From: Colwellia ponticola
GTDB lineage: Bacteria; Pseudomonadota; Gammaproteobacteria; Enterobacterales; Alteromonadaceae
Reading direction: 5' to 3'
DNA: 64,000 nt
NCBI RefSeq assembly: GCF_005885605.1
Contig: NZ_SZVP01000001.1
Location: 248,001-312,000 of the forward strand
The notes below the pieces were generated by a model that made no database searches, was not told the origin of the DNA, and was given only the letters and a program-made list of their open reading frames with translations. This document shows positions 46,289 through 55,020 of this stretch, piece after piece; the first letter of the stretch is position 1, and every line of letters begins with the position of its first letter. The translations under genes and the position numbers were made by a program.

Positions 46289-46885
46289 TTAGAACCAAGG
46301 AACTGTAGCTTTATCTACACTAAAACCATAACAGGAAAAATCGCCTGTTGTGGTTTCACTAACCTTTTCCTGATCTATAAATAATCTAAATTGTTCTTTT
46401 TTAGAGAGGCTATTCACATTAATAAAAGGCAGTGTAGATTGCTCGTCGTTAAAACTCGCATAATGTTGTAAAGCTTGTTCAAATGTTTCATCTTTACGTT
46501 TAGCTCTGCGCCTGGCAAGACGAGATAAGTTTGTTTTACACTGTTTTCGTTTTACACAAACATATTCATTCACGTTTTCAGGTACGCCTTTTATTGACGA
46601 AATATGCGTGTGATCACTAAAGCGCTTTAACCAATTATTAACGGCTAATTGAGTTAGCAGCTCTTCAGACGGTGCAAATATCCGCAATTTATTACCTAAC
46701 GGAAATTCTATTTTCTTGTCCCCCGTTAGGCTGTATTTAGGAAACGCCAACGCAATTGCCGAACTGTTTTCTTCAATTTTGTTTTCAGCCAGCGCAATAT
46801 GCACTTGCTGATATACCTTTTGCCAAATAAATCCAAGAGTGATTTCAGTATCTGGCAGTAAGGTGATGTCGAGATAATATTTCAT
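46289..46885 (-). CDS. cas6f: Cas6f (Csy4) crRNA endonuclease
   Basis: This 198-residue protein starts MKYYLDITLLPDTEITLGF and has His29 (QQVHIAL), the position of the catalytic histidine in Csy4. The arginine-rich segment RLARRRAKRKDE (about 120-131) is the RNA-binding helix, and the C-terminus GDFSCYGFSVDKATVPWF is typical. It cuts the repeat hairpin and stays bound to the crRNA in the Csy complex. It is the last gene of the cas operon. Confidence 0.96.
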   Translation of the reverse strand: MKYYLDITLLPDTEITLGFIWQKVYQQVHIALAENKIEENSSAIALAFPKYSLTGDKKIEFPLGNKLRIFAPSEELLTQLAVNNWLKRFSDHTHISSIKGVPENVNEYVCVKRKQCKTNLSRLARRRAKRKDETFEQALQHYASFNDEQSTLPFINVNSLSKKEQFRLFIDQEKVSETTTGDFSCYGFSVDKATVPWF

Positions 46886-46915
46886 TTATCTTTCCTTATT
46901 TAACATAAGCCATGC

Positions 46916-47947
46916 TTATTTATCACTTTCACCAAAAACACCGCCGCGCACTAAAATGGCCATTACGTAATGCTCGTCTTCATCTCTTTCAAGCTCAGTT
47001 CCTCGCGCCCATTTATCAAAAAAGGTGTAAAAATCTTGTTTGTCTTTTGGTGTACGGTACGCTTTACCTAAGTTTGTTACTGCGCCATAAGGTTCAATAG
47101 CGATAGGTCCCGCGGTAGCTTCTGCATCGTCAAACTCAGGATACCAAGTATCAATGCTGCGTAATGCATTACCTATTTTTTGTGAATGCATGGCGGCAAT
47201 GTCGTTAACCGAGTAGAGGATTTTACTTTTTTTAGTTTTACTATTGCCCTTATCTAGCACTAATTCTTCACTTGGATAAATTTCTTGTGCTTTACCAACT
47301 TGTGCATAACAACTAATTTCTAACATTAAGAAGTCGTCTTCACTGGCAAGTGCTTTGGCAATACGTTCGCCTAATTCAATTACTTGGCTGTCGTCACAAT
47401 TAAAGTGCTTGGTGCTAAATTGGGTGGCGTCAAATATCCATGTTTGTTGCGCGTCTTTATTAAGCGCTTTAACTTGCACTTCAATATTTTCAGCGCCAAC
47501 ACGGTTACGCCATAAAAAACGTGCATTAGCCAAATTTAACGCATAACGTTTACCCAACTCTTTGAAACCTGTTTTGGCGGTATAATCGCGTACGGCACTG
47601 CTGTAACTTTGTTTAAATAATACGTTATTACAGGCTGATGGCTGTTGCACACCACCTAATACTTTTAGGGTGAAGTTAAGCTTTAAAGTGTCTTGTTCAG
47701 GAGCCAGCGCACAAGCATCTACTGTTTGTAAGTTTGCTTTTTCTACTTCTGCATTGAGTTTTACAGGATCATTTTTTATTGCCGCTTTTAAACGATTTGA
47801 AATAGTACCGCGTACTGACTTTTCAATGAGTTGTAAAGGTAAGGCTTCATTACGCTTTTCCCATTGTGTGCCATACATGTAGCCGTCTGATGGAACTAAT
47901 TTTTTTTCAAATGCTAATACTGATGCGGTGTCTTGATTTTTAGCCAT
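46916..47947 (-). CDS. csy3: Cas7f (Csy3) backbone subunit
   Basis: This 343-residue protein has the Csy3 features ASVLAFEKKLVPSDGYMYGTQW, NVLFKQSYSSAVRDY, RFLWRNRVGAENIEV and AIEPYGAVTNLGKAYRTPKD. Six copies polymerise along the crRNA spacer. It lies between csy2 and cas6f, 30 bp from the latter. Length is normal. Confidence 0.96.
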   Translation of the reverse strand: MAKNQDTASVLAFEKKLVPSDGYMYGTQWEKRNEALPLQLIEKSVRGTISNRLKAAIKNDPVKLNAEVEKANLQTVDACALAPEQDTLKLNFTLKVLGGVQQPSACNNVLFKQSYSSAVRDYTAKTGFKELGKRYALNLANARFLWRNRVGAENIEVQVKALNKDAQQTWIFDATQFSTKHFNCDDSQVIELGERIAKALASEDDFLMLEISCYAQVGKAQEIYPSEELVLDKGNSKTKKSKILYSVNDIAAMHSQKIGNALRSIDTWYPEFDDAEATAGPIAIEPYGAVTNLGKAYRTPKDKQDFYTFFDKWARGTELERDEDEHYVMAILVRGGVFGESDK

Positions 47948-48024
47948 GATGATTTTCCTTTATGTTTATCGTAAATTGTTAAATGTGTAATTTTTAATGG
48001 TTGTTAAAGAGTTTTCATTGAGTG

Positions 48025-48969
48025 TTAAATATATAAATCAGATAAAATATCTTCTGGTTTAGCCTGAGCTTTATCGTGCTGCTTACATAGGTATAAATTG
48101 TTCGGTTTATCCGTTTGATAACGCCATAATATTTCATCAACGCTGGTAATGTTGTGCGGCATTTTAAATTCCCCCAGTGTTACAACACTTTCTGCGAAAC
48201 GATGCGGTGTACTAGGATCACGTTGGTTTTTTGCTTCACCAAGCTCAGTTAGACCATGAAAACCTGTGGCAATAGGCACAAGCCAACCTTTAGCTTTACG
48301 GTTACTTGACCAAGTAACTTGATCATTGCCTTGGTCATCTAGTTGTTTATCGCATTTATGATGAATAACTAAGTAATCGAGTATGGCGTCTATTGCATCT
48401 TGTCCGTCTGCCATTGCTTCAAGCATTAAATCTCGACGCTCAATTAGTGCATAACCCGGCATTACTTTTCGGGTTAATGCTTGAATATCACTTAGGTTAC
48501 CATTCTCGATTTTAAAGAACTCTGGTGGTTTGAATGATGAAATATCACCGCCTGCCATTTTCATACTGCTATGAAGGATATGTGTGATTTTTTCTTGCAC
48601 TAACGTTTCATCGTCTTTTTCAATACCTATATATTCAATCACTAATGACACATCTAAATGGCAACGCGCTTCTTCAATAAAGGCACTTCTGGCACCGGTT
48701 TTATCTAGCGGGTTACCTGTACCAATAATTGAGTGAACAAAATCGCCAGTGCCTTTATGTGTTTGTAAATCACATGAATGGCTAATAACACCAACGGCAG
48801 TAAACTTAATGTTGGTAAAACCATGTGAATTTAATTTTCTTTGTAGCGCATGAACCGCGCCAAGCCATGCGGTCATCGCAGGAAAGCCAATAGTAAATGG
48901 GCTAGAAAGCGCATTGGCGTTATGCACTTTTATATGCGGCAACAGTAATATTCTTTTTATATTACTCAT
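48025..48969 (-). CDS. csy2: Cas5f (Csy2) subunit
   Basis: This 314-residue protein matches Csy2: RILLLPHIKVHNANALSSPF, GFPAMTAWLGAVHALQRKLN and the central MPGYALIERRDLM. With Csy1 it caps the crRNA 5' end and reads the PAM. Its ATG overlaps the csy1 stop by 4 bp, and a 77-bp gap separates it from csy3. Confidence 0.96.
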   Translation of the reverse strand: MSNIKRILLLPHIKVHNANALSSPFTIGFPAMTAWLGAVHALQRKLNSHGFTNIKFTAVGVISHSCDLQTHKGTGDFVHSIIGTGNPLDKTGARSAFIEEARCHLDVSLVIEYIGIEKDDETLVQEKITHILHSSMKMAGGDISSFKPPEFFKIENGNLSDIQALTRKVMPGYALIERRDLMLEAMADGQDAIDAILDYLVIHHKCDKQLDDQGNDQVTWSSNRKAKGWLVPIATGFHGLTELGEAKNQRDPSTPHRFAESVVTLGEFKMPHNITSVDEILWRYQTDKPNNLYLCKQHDKAQAKPEDILSDLYI

Positions 48970-50222
48970 TTTAAAAACTCCTTGTTTTGTTCAACACTAT
49001 TGGCAAATAACAAACGCTCTGCTTCGCCAAGTTTTACCGCCTGTTTACCTAACACCTTTTCATAACGACGACTGAACCAACGTGATATTTCTTGTGTTAA
49101 TGTATCTAGCCATTGCGTGTCATTTTCTCTTTGTTCAGTAAGTTCACTTCGTAACCAAGCTCTTTGGTGGCTAGAAAGATTAGACGAATCTTGATGAAAC
49201 TGAGTTTGTGAAACTGCACGTACTGCCCACATTTTTTCAATAATTAAATCGATAATCTGCTGTAAATAACGGTCACGTGCTTCACGAATATTGATGTTGT
49301 TATGATCGGCTTGGAACAGCTTATGTAATGCTTTAAAAATATCTGCGTATTCATATTGTTTAAATGATTCAATAAAAAAATCACTTTTAGGAAAATGAAT
49401 ATTTCGTTTTTCAATACTTGGCGGTAATGACGAAAGTAAGTGTGCTTTACCTCCATTTTGATTATTTAGTACGCTGATATTTTGTGGTTTAGTGCCACCA
49501 TAGCCAATAGTGGTTAAACCATATATTTCGCCATAGCCTTGTTCGCTAAACTCATTTTTTCGTTTTTTATCTCGTAATATTTTAACGTTTTCTGAAAAAC
49601 GTAACTTATCGAGACGTGAACGCAATTCGTAAACCATGCCTGAGTTAGTGAGCAAAGATAGTTGGTGGTAATCATCATCAACAGGGAAATACACTTGTTT
49701 TATTTTAGAGCTAGTAATACTTTCACTAGCGCTTTCAACCATGGCTAAAAAGCCTTTTTTAAGGTTTTCATAGCTTTCAGATTTTATCGTTAATAAGCTT
49801 TTCGCTAATTCAGTATCTAGTTCGATATGTGTAAGTAGCGTGTTGCCATCTTGCATGTTTAAGGTTAGAAATTTATACACATCAAGTGCGGCTGCATTTC
49901 CCAATGCGTCTGTTGCAGCGTTTACATTACCTGTTTTTAAAAAACCATCAGCGGTATGCTCAATGTTTGATAGAACTGAAGATACATAACCATTTTTGTT
50001 TTTTCTTGCACTTGGGTGGCTAAAGGTACAAGGATGTGTAGACATGGAAATTTGCCCAGCCCTTTTTGCCGCATTCGGTAACCATTCATTTAGCGAAAAT
50101 ACTTGTTCACATTCTTGTTCTGTTTCCTTTATTTCATGATCTAACATTGATGTTGTTATTTTCTTCTTTAACCATGCTTCTTTTCTTTCAGATAAAAATA
50201 CCTGTATTGCAGGATCTAACAT
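48966..50222 (-). CDS. csy1: Cas8f (Csy1) large subunit
   Basis: This 418-residue protein matches Csy1: THPCTFSHPSARKNKNGY, GGTKPQNISVLNNQNGGKAH and LLSSLPPSIEKRNIHFPKSD. It contacts the PAM and recruits Cas2/3. Overlaps on both sides (7 bp with cas2/3, 4 bp with csy2) show a tight operon. Confidence 0.96.
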   Translation of the reverse strand: MLDPAIQVFLSERKEAWLKKKITTSMLDHEIKETEQECEQVFSLNEWLPNAAKRAGQISMSTHPCTFSHPSARKNKNGYVSSVLSNIEHTADGFLKTGNVNAATDALGNAAALDVYKFLTLNMQDGNTLLTHIELDTELAKSLLTIKSESYENLKKGFLAMVESASESITSSKIKQVYFPVDDDYHQLSLLTNSGMVYELRSRLDKLRFSENVKILRDKKRKNEFSEQGYGEIYGLTTIGYGGTKPQNISVLNNQNGGKAHLLSSLPPSIEKRNIHFPKSDFFIESFKQYEYADIFKALHKLFQADHNNINIREARDRYLQQIIDLIIEKMWAVRAVSQTQFHQDSSNLSSHQRAWLRSELTEQRENDTQWLDTLTQEISRWFSRRYEKVLGKQAVKLGEAERLLFANSVEQNKEFLK

Positions 50223-53200
50223 TTTTCACCTCCCTTTTTATTTACTTTCACCAGTCCAAACTGGTCGTTATATTCAAATTCTGTATTTTCTCGTTCAACA
50301 AAGTTAATTTCACCATAACGAAGTGATACTCGCTTTGATGAGATTAACCATGGTTCACTAATGTACTGCGGTAATAATTTTTGGTAATTTCGTTCTAACC
50401 ATAGGTTTTTGCGTTCACTTTCACTTAATTTAACGTGGCATATATTTAGAATACCTTCTCTATTTATCGCTTGATTACTTTCATCTACTAACGTTTTACC
50501 TGCTTCATCTTTTTGAGTGAAATAACAGCTATCACTATTTTCGTTATAAAAAAGAAATAAGTTAATGCTTACTTCGCTTTGCCTAAAGGGGGTTAACACC
50601 TGTGGCAAAGCTGTTAAATACCATGTTTGAGTTAAGTAACCTTGTAACGTATTCGCACCTATATTAGTAAAGCTGGTTAAATCTATAGCGGTTACTTTAT
50701 GCTCAACCGCTGCTAAAAATTGCTTTTCTGATTGTGGTAACTTTTGAATACGAGGAATGGCATTTAAGTTGGCTGATATTTTTGCTTCATTGATCAACTT
50801 AGTTAAATCGTGAAATGGTAGTGGCATATCAAGGCTGTCTTCATAACCTGGTTTGGTGAAATAGGCTTTACCTGCTTTATCATTCGTTTTAAATGCCTTG
50901 ATGTTGTATTGCATTAAACCGATGTTCGCTTGGTCTACACCGTCATTGCGGTGTCTGCGAACACGCCCTGCCAATTGCACAATAGAGCGATACGATGAAG
51001 GTTCTACAATTGCCCAATCAAAATCATGATCTCGCCCTACTTCTTCTACAGGCGTTGCTACTAAAATAAAAATAACGTGTTCAATTTTTCGGGTATTTTT
51101 ACTTAAGGTATCAAGGTGGTTTCGAATAATAGGGTTAGCTAATGCTTGTTGTTCTTCATCTGGTTTTTCTTTACGTTTAAGCACGGCATCAAGGTGTTTT
51201 TCTTGTTCGTGACGTAATAACAACACTTGCTGGCTGTGGTATGCCATCACTTTTACTTGAGTATTTTCTGGGTATTGCGCTTGTAAAAGATACTTTGTTA
51301 ATTCAACACACGGGGAAATATTAGCGACACGTACAACGCCAAACGAAATATTAATCGACGTTTTTTTATCGGTACTGTGATGTTGTTTGTGCTTAGTTAA
51401 AATAGCTTCTTGTATGGTCGAAAAATATTGTGCTTGTTTGGTTTTTTCTGTTTCTGGGGTATTACTTTCGAGTTCACTCGATAACGCACAAGAGATAATT
51501 TCTGCCTTTCGTTTCGCTACTTGTTGCGCTAACTTTTGCACACGCTTATCAATAAAAACATCGTGGTTATTTTGATACGCTAATAATGCTTTCTCGCTAT
51601 TATTAACATTAATAGAAACAACATTAGTACTAAATTCATCTATCCAAGCGCAACCTATTTCGGCTTTAGCTTCATCACGACTATTGCAAAATAACTGCCA
51701 ACCTTTTTTATAAGCATTGAAGTAACCTTGTGCTAAATCAGGCGGGATTGTTGCGGAAGAGATCATTACTTTACGCCCTAACATACCTGCTAAATGAATA
51801 AGACGACCTATGGCAATTAAGTCATTACCTGTAAAGTCATCAATTTCATCTATGACTAAATCTGACGACATTAAACGTAAGCTTGGCAAAATATAGCGAC
51901 CACCACGTTTAGTTTCGGTGGCAGCCATTAAATGATCAATTGTACAAGCGAGTACAGGGGCATATAAAAATTGTTTATCTCGCTCACAGGTTAATACCGT
52001 ACTCAAGCCCTCTTCAGGTATTTCACATTCAAAATCAATAAATTCATCAAGTAATGTTTGTTGTGATTCTGATCCTAATACTTCGTCAGTGATTTCATTT
52101 TGCTCGGAAACTTTAATGTGAGTGGAATTATGTAATTCGGCTACTGCCTTTGAACCAATTAACACCGCTAATTGTGATTTAGTTAGCCCAATGCGATCTC
52201 TGTATTCATCACCTGTTTGTAAAGTAAGCGTACGCAAGCCAAGCGCTAAAATGTAACGTAAACTTTTACCATCGATTGAAAGTGCACGCATTACTTTGGC
52301 ATTTGCAAAGGTTTTACCGCAACCGGTACTTGCCATGTTCACTGCAAAAAAACCAACAGCTTTTTTGTCTTGTGTTTTTTGCCAGTCATTAATTTTAGTG
52401 ACAGCTTTGTCTTGCCATTTAAAAGCAGTAGGGCTTGCGCTTCTTAATACTTGAATATCAGTTGCTACCGGAGGTTCTTGCTCAAATGCTGGTAATAAGT
52501 GAGCTGTACTTAACGCATTTCTAGCAACACCCACTAAGTGTTCGTCTAATTTTTGTTTAAACTCACCCGTTTCTCGGTCAGTATTTGCAAATAACCCCGT
52601 GTTATCTTTCCATTGTTTAGCAGCATCTTGTGACGAGTAAAAATGGTCACCTAACATTAAACATAAACGTGCATGGTGTAGAACTAAACGGTAACTACCA
52701 TCTTGCATGGCAGATTCAATTAATGGTAAACACTGTAATAAGCTATTTGACCAACGTTTAACCTGTTTTAACCATTCACTTGATTGTGATAAAAAGCCGT
52801 TTGGAAATTCAAAACAACTTTTAACGCGTTTTTGATACTCTTGCTCGTCTTGCTTATTTTCATATCCCCACTCTTGAGTTATACGTTTAAGCATTGTTGC
52901 TAAGTCAGGTGCTTGTTCATCAAGCCATGCGTTTCTAGTTTTCTTACGATCATTAGAAAAATTGGGTAAGCGGTGATGAGACACAATTAACCACGCAACT
53001 AATTTTGCGGCATCAGGTAGTTTTTCTAAGGCTACTTGTTGAGATTTTCCTAGCCCTTTTTTTAGCTTATTCTCAGCAATTTCACCATTAACTAAAACAT
53101 TCAACCATGTTTTATCGTCTTGTTCTTGAATAAAGGTATTGAGTAATAAAACGGATATCCATTCATGTCTTATCGGATCACCTTTAAATTTATTTTTACT

Positions 53201-53617
53201 GTTTGGATTCAACTTTTCTTGGAATAGTTTTGAAGCTTTTCCCCAGTCATGAAATAGCGCAGACATTGCGGTTAATGATTTAATTAGTGGAAGATATTTC
53301 CAATCGTTCTCAATTTCACTATTTAGTAAATCTTTTCTTGTCCTATTCACCGCCACTATGCCCTCACTATTAAACTTAGTTTTATTACCCACTACCCATA
53401 AAAACTGGCTTCTTGCTCTGGAACGTATCCAATGACAACTCACTGCCGTGCTTTTGCTGGCGGTTTGGCGCAGCATGCGTTTAACGGTGATTAAACCGTC
53501 TTCGGTGATCAGCGTTTGCCAGGTGTTATCGCCAATGCGGTTGGCAAAGGCATCGAGTACGCGGCGTGTTTTTTTCAGGGCATTTTTTTCGCACTGACTA
53601 ACAAAGGTAACCATCAT
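50216..53617 (-). CDS. cas3: Cas2-Cas3 fusion nuclease-helicase
   Basis: This 1133-residue protein is the I-F hallmark. An N-terminal Cas2 domain (about 1-95) precedes an HD nuclease (H123-D124 in LFHDWGKASKLF; VSHHRLP) and a superfamily 2 helicase with GCGKT at 432-436 (STGCGKTFANAK), DEID at 590-593 and the late motifs QLAGRVRRHRN. It joins spacer integration with Cas1 and degrades targets. The ATG at 53617 overlaps the stop of the preceding repeat ORF (ATGA). A second ATG is the next codon. Confidence 0.97.
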   Translation of the reverse strand: MMVTFVSQCEKNALKKTRRVLDAFANRIGDNTWQTLITEDGLITVKRMLRQTASKSTAVSCHWIRSRARSQFLWVVGNKTKFNSEGIVAVNRTRKDLLNSEIENDWKYLPLIKSLTAMSALFHDWGKASKLFQEKLNPNSKNKFKGDPIRHEWISVLLLNTFIQEQDDKTWLNVLVNGEIAENKLKKGLGKSQQVALEKLPDAAKLVAWLIVSHHRLPNFSNDRKKTRNAWLDEQAPDLATMLKRITQEWGYENKQDEQEYQKRVKSCFEFPNGFLSQSSEWLKQVKRWSNSLLQCLPLIESAMQDGSYRLVLHHARLCLMLGDHFYSSQDAAKQWKDNTGLFANTDRETGEFKQKLDEHLVGVARNALSTAHLLPAFEQEPPVATDIQVLRSASPTAFKWQDKAVTKINDWQKTQDKKAVGFFAVNMASTGCGKTFANAKVMRALSIDGKSLRYILALGLRTLTLQTGDEYRDRIGLTKSQLAVLIGSKAVAELHNSTHIKVSEQNEITDEVLGSESQQTLLDEFIDFECEIPEEGLSTVLTCERDKQFLYAPVLACTIDHLMAATETKRGGRYILPSLRLMSSDLVIDEIDDFTGNDLIAIGRLIHLAGMLGRKVMISSATIPPDLAQGYFNAYKKGWQLFCNSRDEAKAEIGCAWIDEFSTNVVSINVNNSEKALLAYQNNHDVFIDKRVQKLAQQVAKRKAEIISCALSSELESNTPETEKTKQAQYFSTIQEAILTKHKQHHSTDKKTSINISFGVVRVANISPCVELTKYLLQAQYPENTQVKVMAYHSQQVLLLRHEQEKHLDAVLKRKEKPDEEQQALANPIIRNHLDTLSKNTRKIEHVIFILVATPVEEVGRDHDFDWAIVEPSSYRSIVQLAGRVRRHRNDGVDQANIGLMQYNIKAFKTNDKAGKAYFTKPGYEDSLDMPLPFHDLTKLINEAKISANLNAIPRIQKLPQSEKQFLAAVEHKVTAIDLTSFTNIGANTLQGYLTQTWYLTALPQVLTPFRQSEVSINLFLFYNENSDSCYFTQKDEAGKTLVDESNQAINREGILNICHVKLSESERKNLWLERNYQKLLPQYISEPWLISSKRVSLRYGEINFVERENTEFEYNDQFGLVKVNKKGGEKC

Positions 53618-53853
53618 GATTGCGGTGCCTTGTTAACTGCTTTAGTCACTTGACGCGCTGAGGCACGACCAACAAATAAGAGTTGACGCGCTAAAGCACG
53701 ACCTACAAATAAGGTCTGACGCGCTAAAGCACGACCAACAAATAAGAGTTGACGCGCTAAAGCACGACCTACAAATAAGGTCTGACGCGCTAAAGGACGA
53801 CCTACAAATAAGATTTGACGCGCTAAAGCACGACCTACAAATATATTAAGCAT
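53614..53853 (-). CDS. 79-codon repeat ORF between cas1 and cas2/3, possibly translated
   Basis: The frame starts at an ATG at 53853 that overlaps the last codons of cas1, with GAGG 9 nt upstream, and ends in a TGA overlapping the cas2/3 ATG. It consists of six 11-residue repeats of the form LFVGRALARQ-T/L, then VTKAVNKAPQS. It would couple translation from cas1 through to cas2/3. It matches no Cas protein I know, and repeats of this VGRA-ARQ kind may instead be extragenic palindromic DNA that merely stays open. Expression is unproven. Confidence 0.4.
   Translation of the reverse strand: MLNIFVGRALARQILFVGRPLARQTLFVGRALARQLLFVGRALARQTLFVGRALARQLLFVGRASARQVTKAVNKAPQS
53650..53847. repeat. Six 33-bp tandem repeats
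   Basis: Units begin at 53650, 53683, 53716, 53749, 53782 and 53815, each of the form T/C-TGACGCGCTAAAGCACG followed by ACC(A/T)ACAAATAAG. Only a few positions vary; units 1/3 and 2/4 share end variants, suggesting duplication of pairs. Each unit can form a short CGTG/CGCG stem around CTTTAG. They have no spacers, so this is not a CRISPR. They fill the whole gap between cas1 and cas2/3. Confidence 0.97.
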
Positions 53854-54853
53854 CTTTATTCGCCTCTTTATTATTAATCTCGTCATGGTTTGATAAGGCA
53901 ATTGCCTTGACCGTATCGAACATATAATCGAGCGCTTTATGATCGGTAAAGGCTTGTAGTATTTGTTGTCTAAATTCTTGTTCGGTGGCGTTTTCTTTGC
54001 CGCAGATAAATGCCCAAGGCAGTACGATGGCATCTTTAATTAAATCAGCGACATCAAACACCAAGGCTCCACGGCGTGTTTTGCCATGCATTACCGCAAA
54101 GCCGTGTGGAATACCTAAGACCCATAAACAGCTTGCCGCTAAGCCATAGGCTAAATAATTACCGTGATTTAAAAAGTCGTTGGCAAGATCGGTTGACACA
54201 TGTTGGCGCTTAAACTCGGCTGTGTTGGTATTATTAGCGGCATACTTGTATAACACTTTGGTTAGTTGCGCTTCGGTTAATAATAAATCGGACTGCTTTT
54301 TTGCTTGTTCGGTGCGGGTATAAAAGCTGTCTAGCGCGTTTTGTATCGCTGTATCGTCAAAACTAAAACCTTCAGTTTTTAAGTCTTTGTCTTTGGTCCA
54401 AACTTTTTTTAAAAATTCGATACGCTTTTGCTGTAGTGTTTTAGCGGCTGCTAAGCGTTTTTGATCATCAAACCAAAATTGCATCCAGCCATGTAAGTAT
54501 TCTGTTGGACGGTATTCGCTCTGTGGGGTAAACCATTCAATGGCTTGTTCAACATCATTGGCCATATAAAGTGGTGTGCCGCCACCACCGCTAAAGCCAA
54601 CTAACACGCCCGCTTGGGCTAGCATACGCATTGCGGCTTGGGTAATAGAGGTACCGTTACCTAGCAGGATTACCGTGGTATTAGCGATAGGGATATTATA
54701 ATAGAGGTTTTCTTTACTTTGCTTACCTAGGCTTTCGGTTAAATATAAAACACGACCATCTTTTTGCATAACGCGGCAGTATTCTAGGTAAAACATGTTG
54801 GCACGTTTGGAGTGCAATATACTTTTTAAATCAGATGATTGTAAGTTGTCCAT
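53846..54853 (-). CDS. cas1: Cas1 integrase, type I-F
   Basis: This 335-residue protein has the I-F Cas1 features LKSILHSKRANMFYLEYCRV, the GNGTSITQAAMRML segment, the GNYLAYGLAASCLW stretch with a nearby HGKTRRGALVFDVAD metal-site His/Asp region and C-terminal DTVKAIALSNHDE. With the Cas2 part of Cas2/3 it inserts new spacers at the leader end. It is the first cas gene transcribed. Its stop is 229 bp before cas2/3, an unusual gap filled by tandem repeats. Confidence 0.96.
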   Translation of the reverse strand: MDNLQSSDLKSILHSKRANMFYLEYCRVMQKDGRVLYLTESLGKQSKENLYYNIPIANTTVILLGNGTSITQAAMRMLAQAGVLVGFSGGGGTPLYMANDVEQAIEWFTPQSEYRPTEYLHGWMQFWFDDQKRLAAAKTLQQKRIEFLKKVWTKDKDLKTEGFSFDDTAIQNALDSFYTRTEQAKKQSDLLLTEAQLTKVLYKYAANNTNTAEFKRQHVSTDLANDFLNHGNYLAYGLAASCLWVLGIPHGFAVMHGKTRRGALVFDVADLIKDAIVLPWAFICGKENATEQEFRQQILQAFTDHKALDYMFDTVKAIALSNHDEINNKEANKDA

Positions 54854-54889
54854 TTAACCTCTTCCTTGGCTTTATTTGTTTAATTGATG

Positions 54890-54941
54890 GCTTAACTTAA
54901 CTGCTTAACTTAACTGCTTAACTTAACGGCTTAACTTAATC
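54890..54941. repeat. Four 13-bp tandem repeats upstream of cas1
   Basis: GCTTAACTTAACT is repeated four times at 54890, 54903, 54916 and 54929, the last two with end changes. They lie about 37 bp upstream of the cas1 start, in the probable cas operon promoter region. They could be regulator-binding iterons or slippage products. Confidence 0.9.
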
Positions 54942-55020
54942 GCTTTAGCAACACCATCACCGCTAGCTTACTTAATAATGAACATTGTAGAAACACTGTA
55001 CTTTCTCACATGTAAACAAA

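Noticed and set aside
53650..53847. A second, small CRISPR array between cas1 and cas2/3.
   Set aside because: The units abut with no unique spacers and differ only by point changes, so they are simple tandem repeats.
53854..54033. The upstream extension of the repeat ORF (60 more codons starting MPSYCLGHLS).
   Set aside because: It lies fully inside cas1 in another frame. The ATG at 53853 with its ribosome site is the only sensible start.
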